Origin: Vanilla planifolia
Taxonomy: Eukaryota; Streptophyta; Magnoliopsida; Asparagales; Orchidaceae
Assembly: GCA_023846275.1 (NCBI GenBank)
Contig: JAIUJO010000231.1
Location: 670,001-734,000 of the forward strand
Length of the DNA: 64,000 bases
Direction of reading: 5' to 3'
The notes beneath the pieces are model-generated. The model did no database searches and was not told where the DNA came from. It saw only the letters and a program-made list of their open reading frames with translations. The translations under genes were made by a program, and so were the position numbers. Shown here piece after piece: positions 23,160-33,899 of the stretch (position 1 is the first letter of the stretch; every line of letters begins with the position of its first letter).

Positions 23160-24900
23160 AGAGACAATCTCATGGAGGTCCTATCTATGAAATTCTATAG
23201 ATATTTACTGGCATTGAGGAGGTCAAGCAAGATTGAAATGAGAAACTTCATTAGTAGGAATTGTCAACTTGTGAGGGAAATTTAGGAGTTGAAGCTCAAG
23301 GAGTCTGATGGGGGTCTTACTAAGTAGGAGCATGTTTAGTTGGGGCAATGTATTACCTCTTTTCATAGGGTGGCACTTGAGGAGAAGTGGTGGTGGCAAC
23401 ATGCCAAGGTTCAATGTGCTCAATTGGGAGATTGAAATACTAGATTCTTTCAGACTGTAGCAATATCTATAAGGACATGCATATTTATCGCTTGAAAGAT
23501 AATATGGGTGTTTTGGTGAGCTCTAAAAATGAAATTAAGTGCTTACTGATAAGTTGCTCTACTAAAAAGTGATGTAATAAGGATGTCTGCTATCGTCCAA
23601 AGCTATTCTAGCCATACAGATGCATTAACATGGAACAAGAAAGTTTTCTTATCACGTAGGTTATTGAGGGGGAAGTTAATTGGGCTGTTAGATCAATAAG
23701 AATTAGGCACCCAGGATGGATGGAATCACTTCAGAATTTATCCATAGATATTGGGCCATCACACAAGGTGACATTATTAGAGCAGTATTACAATTCTTTC
23801 AAAAGAGGCATATTCCAAAAGTGTGGAAGGATGCTCTTATTGTGTTGATACCAAAAGTGTGGGGTCCAACTAGACTAAAATAATTTATGCCAATAAGCTT
23901 ATGTAATGTAATTTATAAAATTGTGACTAAGATTTTAGTGGATATATTGAAGAATGTACTACCAGGGCTTATTGTTAAGGAGCAAGGTACATTTGTGCTA
24001 GGAAAAACAATCTTTGCTAATATTTTCTTAGCCCAAGAAATGACAACCTGTATGCACTCTTCAACATCTAGTGAGGAGCTTATGACAATCAAGGTTGACA
24101 TGAAGCAAGCTTATGATGAGGTGAGATGGCAATTTGTCATCAATATGATGAAGATCCTAGGTTTCTCTTCTCTGCAGTGTGAGTGGGTGAAAACTTGTAT
24201 TTCGGCCCCAAGGTTTGGTGCTTCACTCAATGGGACAAGACATTCATGGATCAAAGCCAGTCAAGAACTGAGATAGGGGGGGGTTCCCCTTATTCCCCTA
24301 TTTATTTACTATAACATTTTGATATCTCTCATGGCTAGTTATGAAACAGGAAAACAAGATAGTATTGGGCTTTGATTGTGGAAAAGATACCCAGGTTATT
24401 TCACATTTGTTGTATGCTGTACATCTACAAAGTGTACTACTTCTAGGGCTATTAAATAGATTATGGAGGATTATGACAAGCATTTTGGTTAGCAAGTGAA
24501 CTTTGAGAAAATCTAAAGAATTATTTGGCTGAGGAATGTTGAGTAAAAGAAGGAAGATGGTGTCTTGTAAAGTTCACAAGACCTAGGCAATGAAACTCAA
24601 CTACCTAGGGGTCTCTATTTTGGCAAATTTGTTGAAAAAGTGGAGCTTAACTTTATTATCAAAAGGATAGAAGAGCAAGTTGCAAGATGGAGAATCATAC
24701 CCCTTTATTGGTAGGTAGAATTTCTATGATCAATTGGTACTCATAGCTATTCCCAATTTTTATTTGAGCCATTGTGTAGTGTCAAGGGGACTTATAAATG
24801 AACTAGAAAAACTTTTTAGAAACCATCAATGGTGTGGTGCAAGCAATGGTCTTGCTATTCTTTAAGTGGATTGGAGAAGTGTCCCCCTAACGAAAGAGGA
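23160..24900 (+). pseudogene. LINE-C reverse transcriptase, catalytic FADD replaced by YAVH
   Basis: After the usual linker the longest open piece (23,887-24,276) holds MPISLCNVIYKIVTK, GTFVLGKTIFANIFLAQE and motif A KVDMKQAYDEVRW (about 24,091-24,129, catalytic Asp kept). Motif B is damaged (SQELR, stop, GGVPLIPLF near 24,260-24,300). At the motif C position (24,413-24,424) the frame ISHLLYAVHL gives YAVH where FADD or YADD is expected, so both catalytic aspartates are gone. The thumb follows to about 24,900 (RNHQW-like and GGGLGVHDL blocks). Confidence 0.9.
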
Positions 24901-24999
24901 GGGAGGCTTAGGTGTTCATGATCTCACAATTTGGTAGTGTGCTTTGATCACTATGCAATGTAGAAGAATCTCGATAAGAGAGTATAGCTTGTGGATCAA

Positions 25000-25700
25000 T
25001 GTGATGCTAAGAAAATATTTCCTTAGTGAGAAGAATAAAGGCATCTTTAGGGGAGCCTCACAAGCTTGTAGGCTTATTCATAATGCAATGTCTTGGACTG
25101 CTTCTAACTTAGTGTGGAGGATTGGAGATAGTACTATGCCCTATATTGAAGACAATTGGCTTGATGTGGTTCTAAGTACGTGGTGCCAACCTATATATGC
25201 ATGCAGAGTGGCCAAATAAAGTGCAGAAGATTATTGTTGAGCATTGGGTATGGGATGTGTGCAAAATAAAATCCTAAGCAGCTGATGATATACTTGATAG
25301 AATTCTACATCTCCCTTGGGTGGTGGATGGCAGTAAGGATATGATTCTTTATGTTCAAATCGAGAGCTTAGAGATAAAGAACTCCTATCATTATAGTAAG
25401 ATGATTAAGGATGAATATGCTGATGTTGCAGAAGCCTCACAGGCAGTAGGCTACAGTTATGGGTAGATTTGGAAACTCAAAGTGCTACATCGGGTCAAGC
25501 TCTTCATATGGAGGTTAATCTAGAATTGTAATCCAACAGCTGCTTGGTTGGTGGCAAGGAAAATTACATCCAATGTGTGCTGCTCTTGTGGGTGCATGGA
25601 GGCTGAGATGCTACAGCATGTCATATGGGATTGCTGGAAGATGAAGCAGCTGTGGGAGGTGTCAAGCATGTAGGAGGTGATTATTTCAATGAATCCCACT
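25000..25700 (+). pseudogene. LINE-C connection and zf-RVT domain
   Basis: The connection segment reads RKYFLSEKNKGIFRGAS, then SWTASNLVWRIGDST and NWLDVVLSTW (24,990-25,190). The zf-RVT module reads IWKLKVLHRVKLFIWRLI, a stop, NCNPTAAWLVARKIT, CCSCGCMEAEML, QHVIWDCWKMKQLW (about 25,470-25,665). The C-x2-C, H and C ligands are visible. Stops fall at former Trp or Gln codons. Confidence 0.85.
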
Positions 25701-25897
25701 AGCAACAGCATTATGTTGACGTTACAGGAATTTTACAGCAGCATGGAAAGTAAAATTTTGAATCATTGTGGGAGATACAACATCTTGCTCTTATAGCAAC
25801 TGGTCTTTAAAATCATTTTATGAATAAGAATATGAAAAGATACAATTGACATGTTAGCAATATTGCTATTTTGCTGTAGAAGATACAAGTTGATACT

Positions 25898-26407
25898 TTG
25901 GCTGCTTTGGAATTCTTCAAACATGGACCATCCACGTCCTGCGGAAGTCCTTCCAATCCTCACTGGTTGAAGGTAACTTCATCTTGGGCTCCTTCTCCAA
26001 CTGGGTGGATTAAAATTAATTGTGATGTAGCTATTCAAGGGTATGTCATTGGGTTCCGTATGGTAGTTAGGGACCAATATGGTAAGCCACTTCTTATTGC
26101 TGCAAGGCTCTACTACTCCCACGAGAGCCATGCTATGGAGGTCAATGCTTTTTTAGATGCTATGTCTTTTCTTAAAACCAAGTTTAGCAATTTTCACGGT
26201 GCAGAAATCCAATCAGACTCTACAACAAAGATCTTGGAGGTTGACAGGATGCTGCATGATCCTTCACATTGGGGTAGGCATAGGAATGTTCTTCAGTACA
26301 TTAATGATATGGATGCACTCAAGGAGGCATACATACACAGACATGGGAACAGTCCTACTGGTTGGGCAGCACATCATGCTATCTTTTCTGATTTGTGCTG
26401 GGACTAG
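25898..26407 (+). pseudogene. LINE-C RNase H domain, the best preserved open frame of the copy
   Basis: A 169-codon open frame covers the whole C-terminal RNase H. PTGWIKINCDVAI has the first catalytic Asp (about residue 34), AMEVNAFLDAM has the Glu, and EIQSDSTTKI has the second Asp. The end reads HGNSPTGWAAHHA where active plant proteins have an N-x2-AD-x-LA pattern, so the last Asp is lost. The first ATG of the open frame is not the true start, because this is the tail of ORF2. Copy B1 has a parallel domain with a different lost residue. Confidence 0.9.
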
Positions 26408-26509
26408 GATAAGCCCCTTCATAAGCCTATTTTGATGACTTTGCACACTAATTTTTTTTTTTTATCCTTCATAGAGACTTCTTGTAGGCTTTGGCAATCT
26501 TATATTATC

Positions 26510-26527
26510 AAGGAACCCAAAGATTTG
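26510..26527. repeat. 18S target-site segment between LINE-C and LINE-D
   Basis: AAGGAACCCAAAGATTTG is again the antisense 18S target, with a small deletion (GATTTG for GACTTTG). It directly joins the 3' tail of C and the 5' end of D. Confidence 0.82.
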
Positions 26528-27388
26528 TTTTGGAAGGGGAAGTTTGCAGTGGAGGGAGATTTAAAATTCCTGATGATGGGAAGGCTGGTAGTGGGTTCTA
26601 CACGGCAGTGACGGTGACGCCTAGCTAGTGGGTGTGATGTGGCATGACCTTCGTGCCTTGTGAGCATCTCATGGCTTTATTTGGCGGTGCTCCATTACAG
26701 CGGCGACGACCGATGCATGGTCTGGATGGAAGGTAAAATTGTACAAATTGATGACAGGAAATTGAGAAATTGAGGGTGGTGTGTGTTGGAGGAGAGAAAA
26801 GAATGATTGTAGCTACGTATTTCATGCTGGTGGAGTAATAATTGAATTTACTATATCACCTATGATCATCAAAATAGTGAAATCAGGATTTCACGCATTG
26901 AATAGCTATGGTAGGTGTCTTGTTGCACATAATTACCTGCTTATTACTACTTGTGCTGAAATCAATTCTGCTGAAATCAACTTCTACTGATTGGATTTCA
27001 CTAGGGATCACCAAATTTTTGAAAATTGGACTTCATTCATTGAATAACTATGGGAGGTGAGCTTTCAAATTGCTCTTTACTTCAATCAATCCTCTGCTTG
27101 CTGCTAAGATAATTTGTGTACGACAAAGAGTGAATTGCACTTCTTCCTACTATGCGACAATTCTTATGGTGTCTTGCTCCAAATAATTGTGCTATTATCC
27201 TGCTTGTGCTGAAATCTTTTCATGTGAGGGTATTTGGTTCTATTTACAATTACTTTTAAGAAGGTTGTCATAATTCAATTTCCATAATTTCCTACTGCAT
27301 TTGTTATAAGTGCATTGTGACTGTGTGCTATTTATTTGCCTATGTATTGTTGCTCGTGGTAAGCAAATTCTACTGGTATGGTTCATGC
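26528..27388 (+). promoter_or_regulatory. LINE-D 5' UTR, presumed internal promoter region
   Basis: The opening (GAAGTTTGCAGTGGAGGGAG, then GTAGTGGGTTCTACA) matches the start of LINE-C. It keeps a small CpG-rich patch near 26,700 (CAGCGGCGACGACCG). The remainder is AT-rich and without coding sign. The match of two independent 5' ends beside the same 18S segment supports this as the true element start. Confidence 0.55.
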
Positions 27389-28690
27389 ATGAAAAATAAA
27401 AAGTCGAAAGCTGCATCTCATTTATCTCCAATGCCAATTAAAAATATCAATGGAGAAAGAAATAATTTTGCAGGATCTGTTAATAGAAATGTTGTTCTTG
27501 TAGTTCCTGAGCATGTTGTTGAAAATGTCTTTGTAGTTTCTAGGATTAATGAGAGTGTGATGCCTAAAAACTTAGAATCTATTGAGGTCGACACTGATAT
27601 CAATTCTTTTGATGATGATGGGGAAGTGAATGCTGATTTTAGCAATGCTGACGAAAGTGAAATGCTGAAATTAACAAAAACTAATAAGCACTCGATGCTG
27701 GCAACATTGGAAGGAACTATGGTGCTACATGACTCAAATGACAGTACAAGTAACCTTGGAGCCAATGTGGGAAACAACGCACATATGGAATTAATGAAGT
27801 TGAGGCTGAATGCTGAATATGAAAATGCTGATAATCGACATGTGCAGTTTACGATGTACCGAACTAGGCCCCCTATTTCATTACCCAGTGCCACGAGGAT
27901 GCAGCTAAATGCTATTGTTGACATGGGAAATATGGAAGGCAAGATAAACAAAAATAATTTCAGGGATGCTATGTTAACATCCAACCCAAGATATATGAAT
28001 GGCAATGTTGTGGCTAGCATTGTATTTAAGAAGCCTCAAAATGTTCCTTTTGAGGAAATTACTCCCAGGGATGTGGATTTTATTTCACATGATGAGATCT
28101 TCATGTTAGATACAGCATGTCAAAGACAAATTGAATTCCATAAGAATGATCTAGTTGGTAAAATTTATGGCACTAATATTCCATTCTTCATGATTACAAG
28201 GGTATTGTAGAGGCGATGTGGTCATTTTCATGGCTTCAAAATCTTGGACCTATATGGAGGTTATTTCTATGTCCATTTTGAATCCCAAGAGGAGTGGAAG
28301 AAAGTGTGGTTTGGTGGGCCATGGTATGTGGCTGGTCATGTGATTTGCTAGGATATGAGGACCTTTGAATTTAAACCCACTTTGTTAGCAATTATGTGTG
28401 CTCTCATGTGGGTGAGGTTTCTAGTGCTTCATTTACTTTATTGGGACACAAAAATATTTTTAGGATTGCAAAAGCAATTAGTGATTCTATCCTGCTATAT
28501 GATTGAATTGCTGACCTTTAGAGGTCATCATATGTGTGTGTTTTTGTACGAATAGATTTCTTAAAATCTCTAAAGCTATGTATGTGGCTAAATGGGCATT
28601 TAAGAGAAGTTTCAATGCTTTGAATATGAGGGACTACCTTGTATATGCTTTTCTTATGGACACATTAGCCACACAACAAGGGAATGTAAA
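27389..28690 (+). pseudogene. LINE-D ORF1: long open N-terminus, DUF4283, zinc knuckle with one Cys changed
   Basis: I place the start at the ATG at 27,389 (MKNKKSKAA), because LINE-C begins with a matching basic peptide; the open frame itself extends upstream to 27,317. The first 273 codons are open: a basic head, an acidic middle, then the DUF4283 start EFHKNDLVGKIYGTNIPFF. A TAG at 28,208 interrupts, and the same frame continues with FKILDLYGGYFYVHFES and VWFGGPWYVAGH, a second TAG, and CALMWVRFLVLHLLYWD. After a frameshift the zinc knuckle lies at 28,646-28,687 as CFSY-GHISH-TTREC, where the second Cys is Tyr. This is the best preserved ORF1 in the window. Confidence 0.88.
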
Positions 28691-29690
28691 TCATGAAAGG
28701 AAACTTACAATGCACTGAGGAAATGGCCAGAGGAAAAGGTAGCTGAATGGAATACAAATGAAGTGGGGACTCAACCTAATCCAATGTAGTCAAAACATGT
28801 TGAGGAAGACTTGGGAACCAGCAAGGGGCTGAGACCTTGGATGCTGATGTAGCCAAGGAGAAGATGACTTATTATGTAGGGTCAATAGTGGGGTATGAAG
28901 TCGAATAGAAGCTATAATAATTAGAGGGAAGGAAATTTAAACAAGAACCAGCTAAGAAACAATATGGAAATGAGTAGGAACAGATCCAGGTCACGAGGCA
29001 GGACACCTAATAAGGGAGAGTGGTTCCCAAAGAAAGCAGGTAGTAAGATATTACCTAGTAGTTCTCAAGAAGATAGCACCCAGTAGAGAATGGAATTGCA
29101 AAATCATCATCTGAATGGAGAGGCTTAGACGTGTAGTAATCCAAAGCAAATGTTGGTGGAACGGGGTAAGGTGGAAAAGAACAAAGAAAAATCTTTTTTG
29201 TTAGATCGTATAGAATGATTTACAAAGTTGAAGCTATTTTCAAGAGGAAATCCTCTAAAGTACTGTGTCTCGTGGGATGCAATGTGGTTTCATTATACTT
29301 TTTATATGTTCATAAAGATGTATATAAGATATAGATGGCTCGCAAGTTGTGTGGATCTGGAGAGCATGGGTCAAAGAACCTAGATTATGTACCAAATTTG
29401 GCATTACATTGGAGCAACTACTGCTGTAAGGGAGAATCCTTTGAGATGAGATAGTATCAGCTATATACACTACTACGAACATGCTGCTTTGCTGACTTTG
29501 GGCTGGGATTTAGTAATGATTACAGCCTTACTAAACAGTATCAATGAGATTTTGACTACTTCTAACAATGACTGCTGCAACAGAAATGTTTGGTGATTTT
29601 GACAGCCACATGGGAGGAGATCTAACCTCAGTTGGGTGTAATAGGTATTGGGTACTAGTAGATAAATATAGGAAGGATCACCAAATGTTG
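28691..29690 (+). other. LINE-D ORF1 C-terminal part and start of the inter-ORF region
   Basis: Lys/Glu-rich frameshifted sequence runs to about 29,220, followed by the AGAGGAAATCCTCTAAAG block (29,245) that matches GAGGGGATCCTCTTAG in copies A and C. No domain is recognised. Confidence 0.5.
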
Positions 29691-32600
29691 TGGAAGAAGA
29701 TAATTGAATATTGACGGAAGCACACAAGGCTGACACAAGGAAGGAAGCATTATAAAATAGATGAATACTACGGCAAGATTTCTTATCTTTAGCTAAATGG
29801 CTTACTTGTTCTTAGGATTTGGTGGGGCTATTTTGCTATGACTGTATATTGCTGCTTTAATCATAGGATCCATGACAAATTGCAATATTCGTACACTGTG
29901 CAACTGGAAAGTAACTGGCAATGAGGAAAGGAACACTATCTTGTAGTTTTAAGTTGTTCAAATAATGCTGAATGGTGGCTGCAATAATTCTTTCAGCACT
30001 ATTTTGTTGATTGTATAAAATTTGCATATAGAATGAAGAAGCACATGTGGACTCCATTTCTAATATCACTGCATGCCAATAGGAGGCTCTGTATACTTTG
30101 TGATGCAATAAAATGTTTTGAATCATGGCTCAGGAGGAAATGGAAATTTTATTGGCTCAACTGCAAGGAACTTCTAGCACTGCTAACTGAATATCTTGGT
30201 GATTGGAGTTGGGAGTTCTATGAGTATAAATGTAAAAATGGCTATAGGTGCTGTTTGGGTCGCGACACAAAATGTGCAGAGTTTTTCTTTCATATGTGTT
30301 AACATAATCCAATTTTGCTAATTTGTTGTAAATGCAGCAGTGTGGTTTCGAGTGTGCCACACTTTCAGAGCTGGAGAGTTACTGGCCATTAAGAAGGGAT
30401 CACTAATGTTATACTCTTAATTATACAAATAATGCTGATTGGTGGCTGCTTCATTTTTTCCTGCACTGTATTGGGAATTGTATGAAATTTTGTCATAGTA
30501 TGAAATTACTAAGATTATTGTATCACAATTGGAGGTGCTGTAGACTTTTTGATACAACAAAATGTATCTTGGCTCAGGAGGAAATGGGAATGTTATTGGC
30601 TTAACTATAGGGGAGTGCCAATGCTATTAATTGCATATCATGGTGATTGGCATTGGGAGTCTTATGAATATAAATGTAAATTTGATTGCAGGTGCTGTTG
30701 CTTCTTTTAGGACCAACTCATTTTCAATATTTATGGCGTGTGCACCACATAGTTTAAATTATGTAGAGTTTATTCTTTAAATGTGTTAACATACTCAGGT
30801 TGCAACTTGTTGAAGCTACAGCATTGTGTTTCAGAATGTGTTGCAAAATATTGGGGTATTGCTTTACTCAGTTTGCTGCTACTGTTGGAGGATTGGGAAC
30901 ATGCCAAATATTGTATATGTAGTGACTTATTGTTGTTGTGGCCATAGGATCCATGACAAATTATTTCAGTTGGAGAGTTACTAACATTTAGGAAGGGATC
31001 AAAATTTTGCATCTCTTAATTACTCGAATAATGCTAAATGGTGGCTACTTCATTTTCTTCAGCACTATATTAGGAGCTGTATGGAATTTGCTTACAGTAT
31101 AAAATTGCTTGTATCACTGTATGCTAACATGAGGTGCTGCAAACTTTGATAGAATAGAATGCAGTGAAAGGAACCATTATGAATTAAATTCATTTGCTAC
31201 TGCATGTTGTTGCCTGCTGTGGGTTTATGATGAAATGGAGTCTATGTGTTGGGGTATATTTTTTTTATGTATGATTGGCTACTCAATCCAAGCTGGGATG
31301 CTATAGCTAAGTAAGAGCTGGAGGGGGAGTGCTGTATTGAATGATGGTTGTGGTATAAGTGATAACTTGCTGTGCTGGGAGCTCTTGTATTGGGAAACTA
31401 GGTGCAATTACATAATCATTAAATATCAAATATGGTAACAATGTAAATGTGAATGGGAGGAATGCTTTTTTATTTTACCTTCACAGCATATTTGCATTTT
31501 GAAAACTCCTATAGCTAAAAGGAACCATTATGAGTTAAATTCGTTTTATGCTGCACGTTGCTAGTTGCTATGGGTTAATGCTATACTCGAGTCTATGTGC
31601 TGGGGTATATTTCGTTCATGTATGAAAGGCTGCTCCATCCAAATTTTGTGGAAGAAGATAATTCAACATTGAGGAAGGCACACAAGGCTGACACAAGGAG
31701 GGGAGCAATATAAAATTGAAGAAAGCTGCAGCAGGATTTCTTATTTTTGACTTAATGGCTTAAACGTTTTCCGATTTTGGTGGGGTTACTTTGCTATGAC
31801 TTTGTATTGCTCCCTCAGTCATAAGATCCATAATAAATTGAAATATTCATACACTATGCAGCTGGGGAGTTACTGGCGATTAGATAGGGATCACCATCTT
31901 GTAATTTTTAATAACTCAAACAATGCTGAATAGTGGCTGCAACAATATTTTCAGTGCTTATTGTCAGTTGTATGAAATTTGCTTACAGTATGAAGAAGCG
32001 CATGAGGCCTTCATTGCTAATCTCATTGTATACCAATTGGTGGTGCTGTAAATTTTGTGATAAAATAGAATGTATTGATTCATGGCCTAGAAGGAAATGG
32101 AAATGTCATTGGCTCAACTACATTGGAGTTCTAGTGCTACTAATTGAATATTCTGGTGACTGGCATTGGGAGTCTTATGAATATAAAAGCAAACATGACT
32201 ACAGGGGGTGTTGCTTGGGAAGGGACCTACACATTTTCAATGTTTATGATGTCTGCACTATGTAGATTAGATCATGCAAAGTGTATCTTTCTAATGTGCC
32301 AACATACTCCAATCTTACCAATTTGCTAGAAATAGAGCAACGTGGCTCATTCTGTCGCTGTAATTGGATGATTATTGTAATGGCAAATATTGTAAATTTT
32401 ATTGTGATTTTATATTGCTACTTTAGTCATAGGATCCATGACAAATTGCAATATTTCTACACTGTGCAGTTGGACAAGTATGCTGAATGGTGGCTGCAAC
32501 AATATTTTAAATGAGATATTGTTGGGATCAAAGTACACCCATAATTGGAAAACAGCTACTGAAGCTATGAATTGTTGGGAAGTATTTGCAACAATAGATG

Positions 32601-32790
32601 GACCTAGAAAATTGATAAGTCTAATAATGAGTGTAGCACATATAATGAGAATCAATTTGTGGTATGACATTTGGGCAAATTGGGTCCACAATTGGTCGCA
32701 TTCTGAAAAACTACACCATAAACAATGGAAATCGCTGTGGATTTTGGATAGATACACACATGGCATTTGGAAACAATTGTAGTAAGGCTA
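29690..32790 (+). repeat. LINE-D inter-ORF tandem repeats with a Trp/Cys-rich open frame
   Basis: A unit starting near CATAGGATCCATGACAAATT occurs at about 29,865, 30,945, 31,822 (CATAAGATCC) and 32,428, with a further related unit from 30,350. At higher order 29,690-30,350 matches 31,648-32,300, an offset of about 1.96 kb. Two copies keep an open frame in the same phase (30,033-30,302 and 31,933-32,265) with shared residues such as MKK, SW-x-RRKWK, WLN, GDW-x-WE-x-YEYK and CCLGRD. A third copy near 30,500 is frameshifted, and 32,438-32,782 is open in a related unit. Whether this ever encoded protein is undecided. Confidence 0.75.
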
Positions 32791-32904
32791 CAGACAAGGG
32801 CAGATTATAGCAGTAGTTCCACAAATCTGTTCTTATAGATGTTCCTAACTCAAAAGTGCTAATGCTTGGAAGGGTAAGGCACCCTCAATTCCTAAATCAT
32901 CAAT

Positions 32905-33640
32905 TATGTTCTTGCTGCTAATTTGGGATATAAGGGGCATTCAAGGCAATAATTCAAGAGGCTATTTGCAGCGTATTGTTAGAGAACATAATGTTGTCAT
33001 GGTGGCATTACTAGAAACAAGAGTTTGGAAGTTTGGTAGAAGTCAGGTTGATAGGCTGTTGGGGAGAATATGAAATTTCCATACACAACCTTCAGTAGGT
33101 CTTTCAAGTGGGATCATTCTAATGTGGATGGACTGGATATAGATTAATATTGCCTACTCCTCATTGTAATTGATTTTATTTCTTGCTAGAAATGATACTA
33201 TAAGGACATGTAGATTCTCTTTGGTATATTCTTCAAAAAACCACATCAAGCGAAGAGATGTTTGGCAGCATATTAAAAATAGCATACAGTATTATGAACC
33301 TCTTATGATTGTTGGAGATTTCAATGTTCTTGCATAGGATGAAAAAAAGGTGGCAAAACATTCTTACATGGCCAAGCATAACAAGAATTCTCAAATTTCT
33401 TATAGGAAATGGAGGTTTTTGACCTTGGTTTTATGGGAAACAAACATACATGGCGAAACGAAAAGGTTGGGAATGCATGAATTTTGGAGAGGCTGGGTAG
33501 GACCTTCCTTACTCAAGCTGGACTGACTGCTTTTCCTAGCACTACTATTACTCACCTTCCTCATATTATAGCTCGGATCATCGTCCCATGCTGATCACCT
33601 TTAAAGAGTAGACGTTGAATAAGATAGGGAGAAGACTTCA
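32905..33640 (+). pseudogene. LINE-D endonuclease domain, key motifs kept
   Basis: The frame gives LLLIWDIRGIQGNNSRGYLQ (usually WNIRG), VVMVALLETRVWKFG with the catalytic Glu, IILMWMDWI, and PLMIVGDFNVLA with the GDFN motif. Stops at the former Trp codon after LGRI and elsewhere, plus a frame change after GDFNVLA, disable it. It aligns closely to the endonuclease of LINE-A (VVMVALLATRV), which has lost the Glu. Confidence 0.87.
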
Positions 33641-33899
33641 ACTTGAAAACATATAGCTCACTTTCCCTTAGGCATTAGAGATTATTCGTGGAGAGTGGCA
33701 TAGGCCTATGGGGGAATAAAATGACTAGTTTATCAACAAAACTCTAAAGAGCTATGACTATATTGAAAAGGTGGAGCAAAAGTAAAATTGGAAATAATCA
33801 CGAAAAACCTAAATAGCTACAACAAGCAATACAAGAACTACAAATGAAAGAATCAAATTGTAGACTTAATGAGTAGAAAAATAGCACATTGGCTGAACA

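Larger units (their letters stand above)
17855..26509 (+). mobile_element. LINE-C: near full-length (8.7 kb) decayed LINE flanked by 18S target copies
   Basis: This is the most complete copy: 5' UTR (17,855-19,048), ORF1 with DUF4283 (19,049-20,360), inter-ORF repeats (20,830-22,360), endonuclease (22,361-23,060), reverse transcriptase (23,160-24,900), zf-RVT (25,000-25,700), RNase H (25,898-26,407) and a 3' tail to 26,509. The left flank is an 18S segment (17,835-17,854) and the right flank another (26,510-26,527), which makes a target-site duplication of about 16-18 bp. The tail ends in TTATATTATC and lacks poly(A). The length exceeds the usual 6-7 kb plant L1 because of the long 5' UTR and the inter-ORF repeats. 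Confidence 0.92.
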
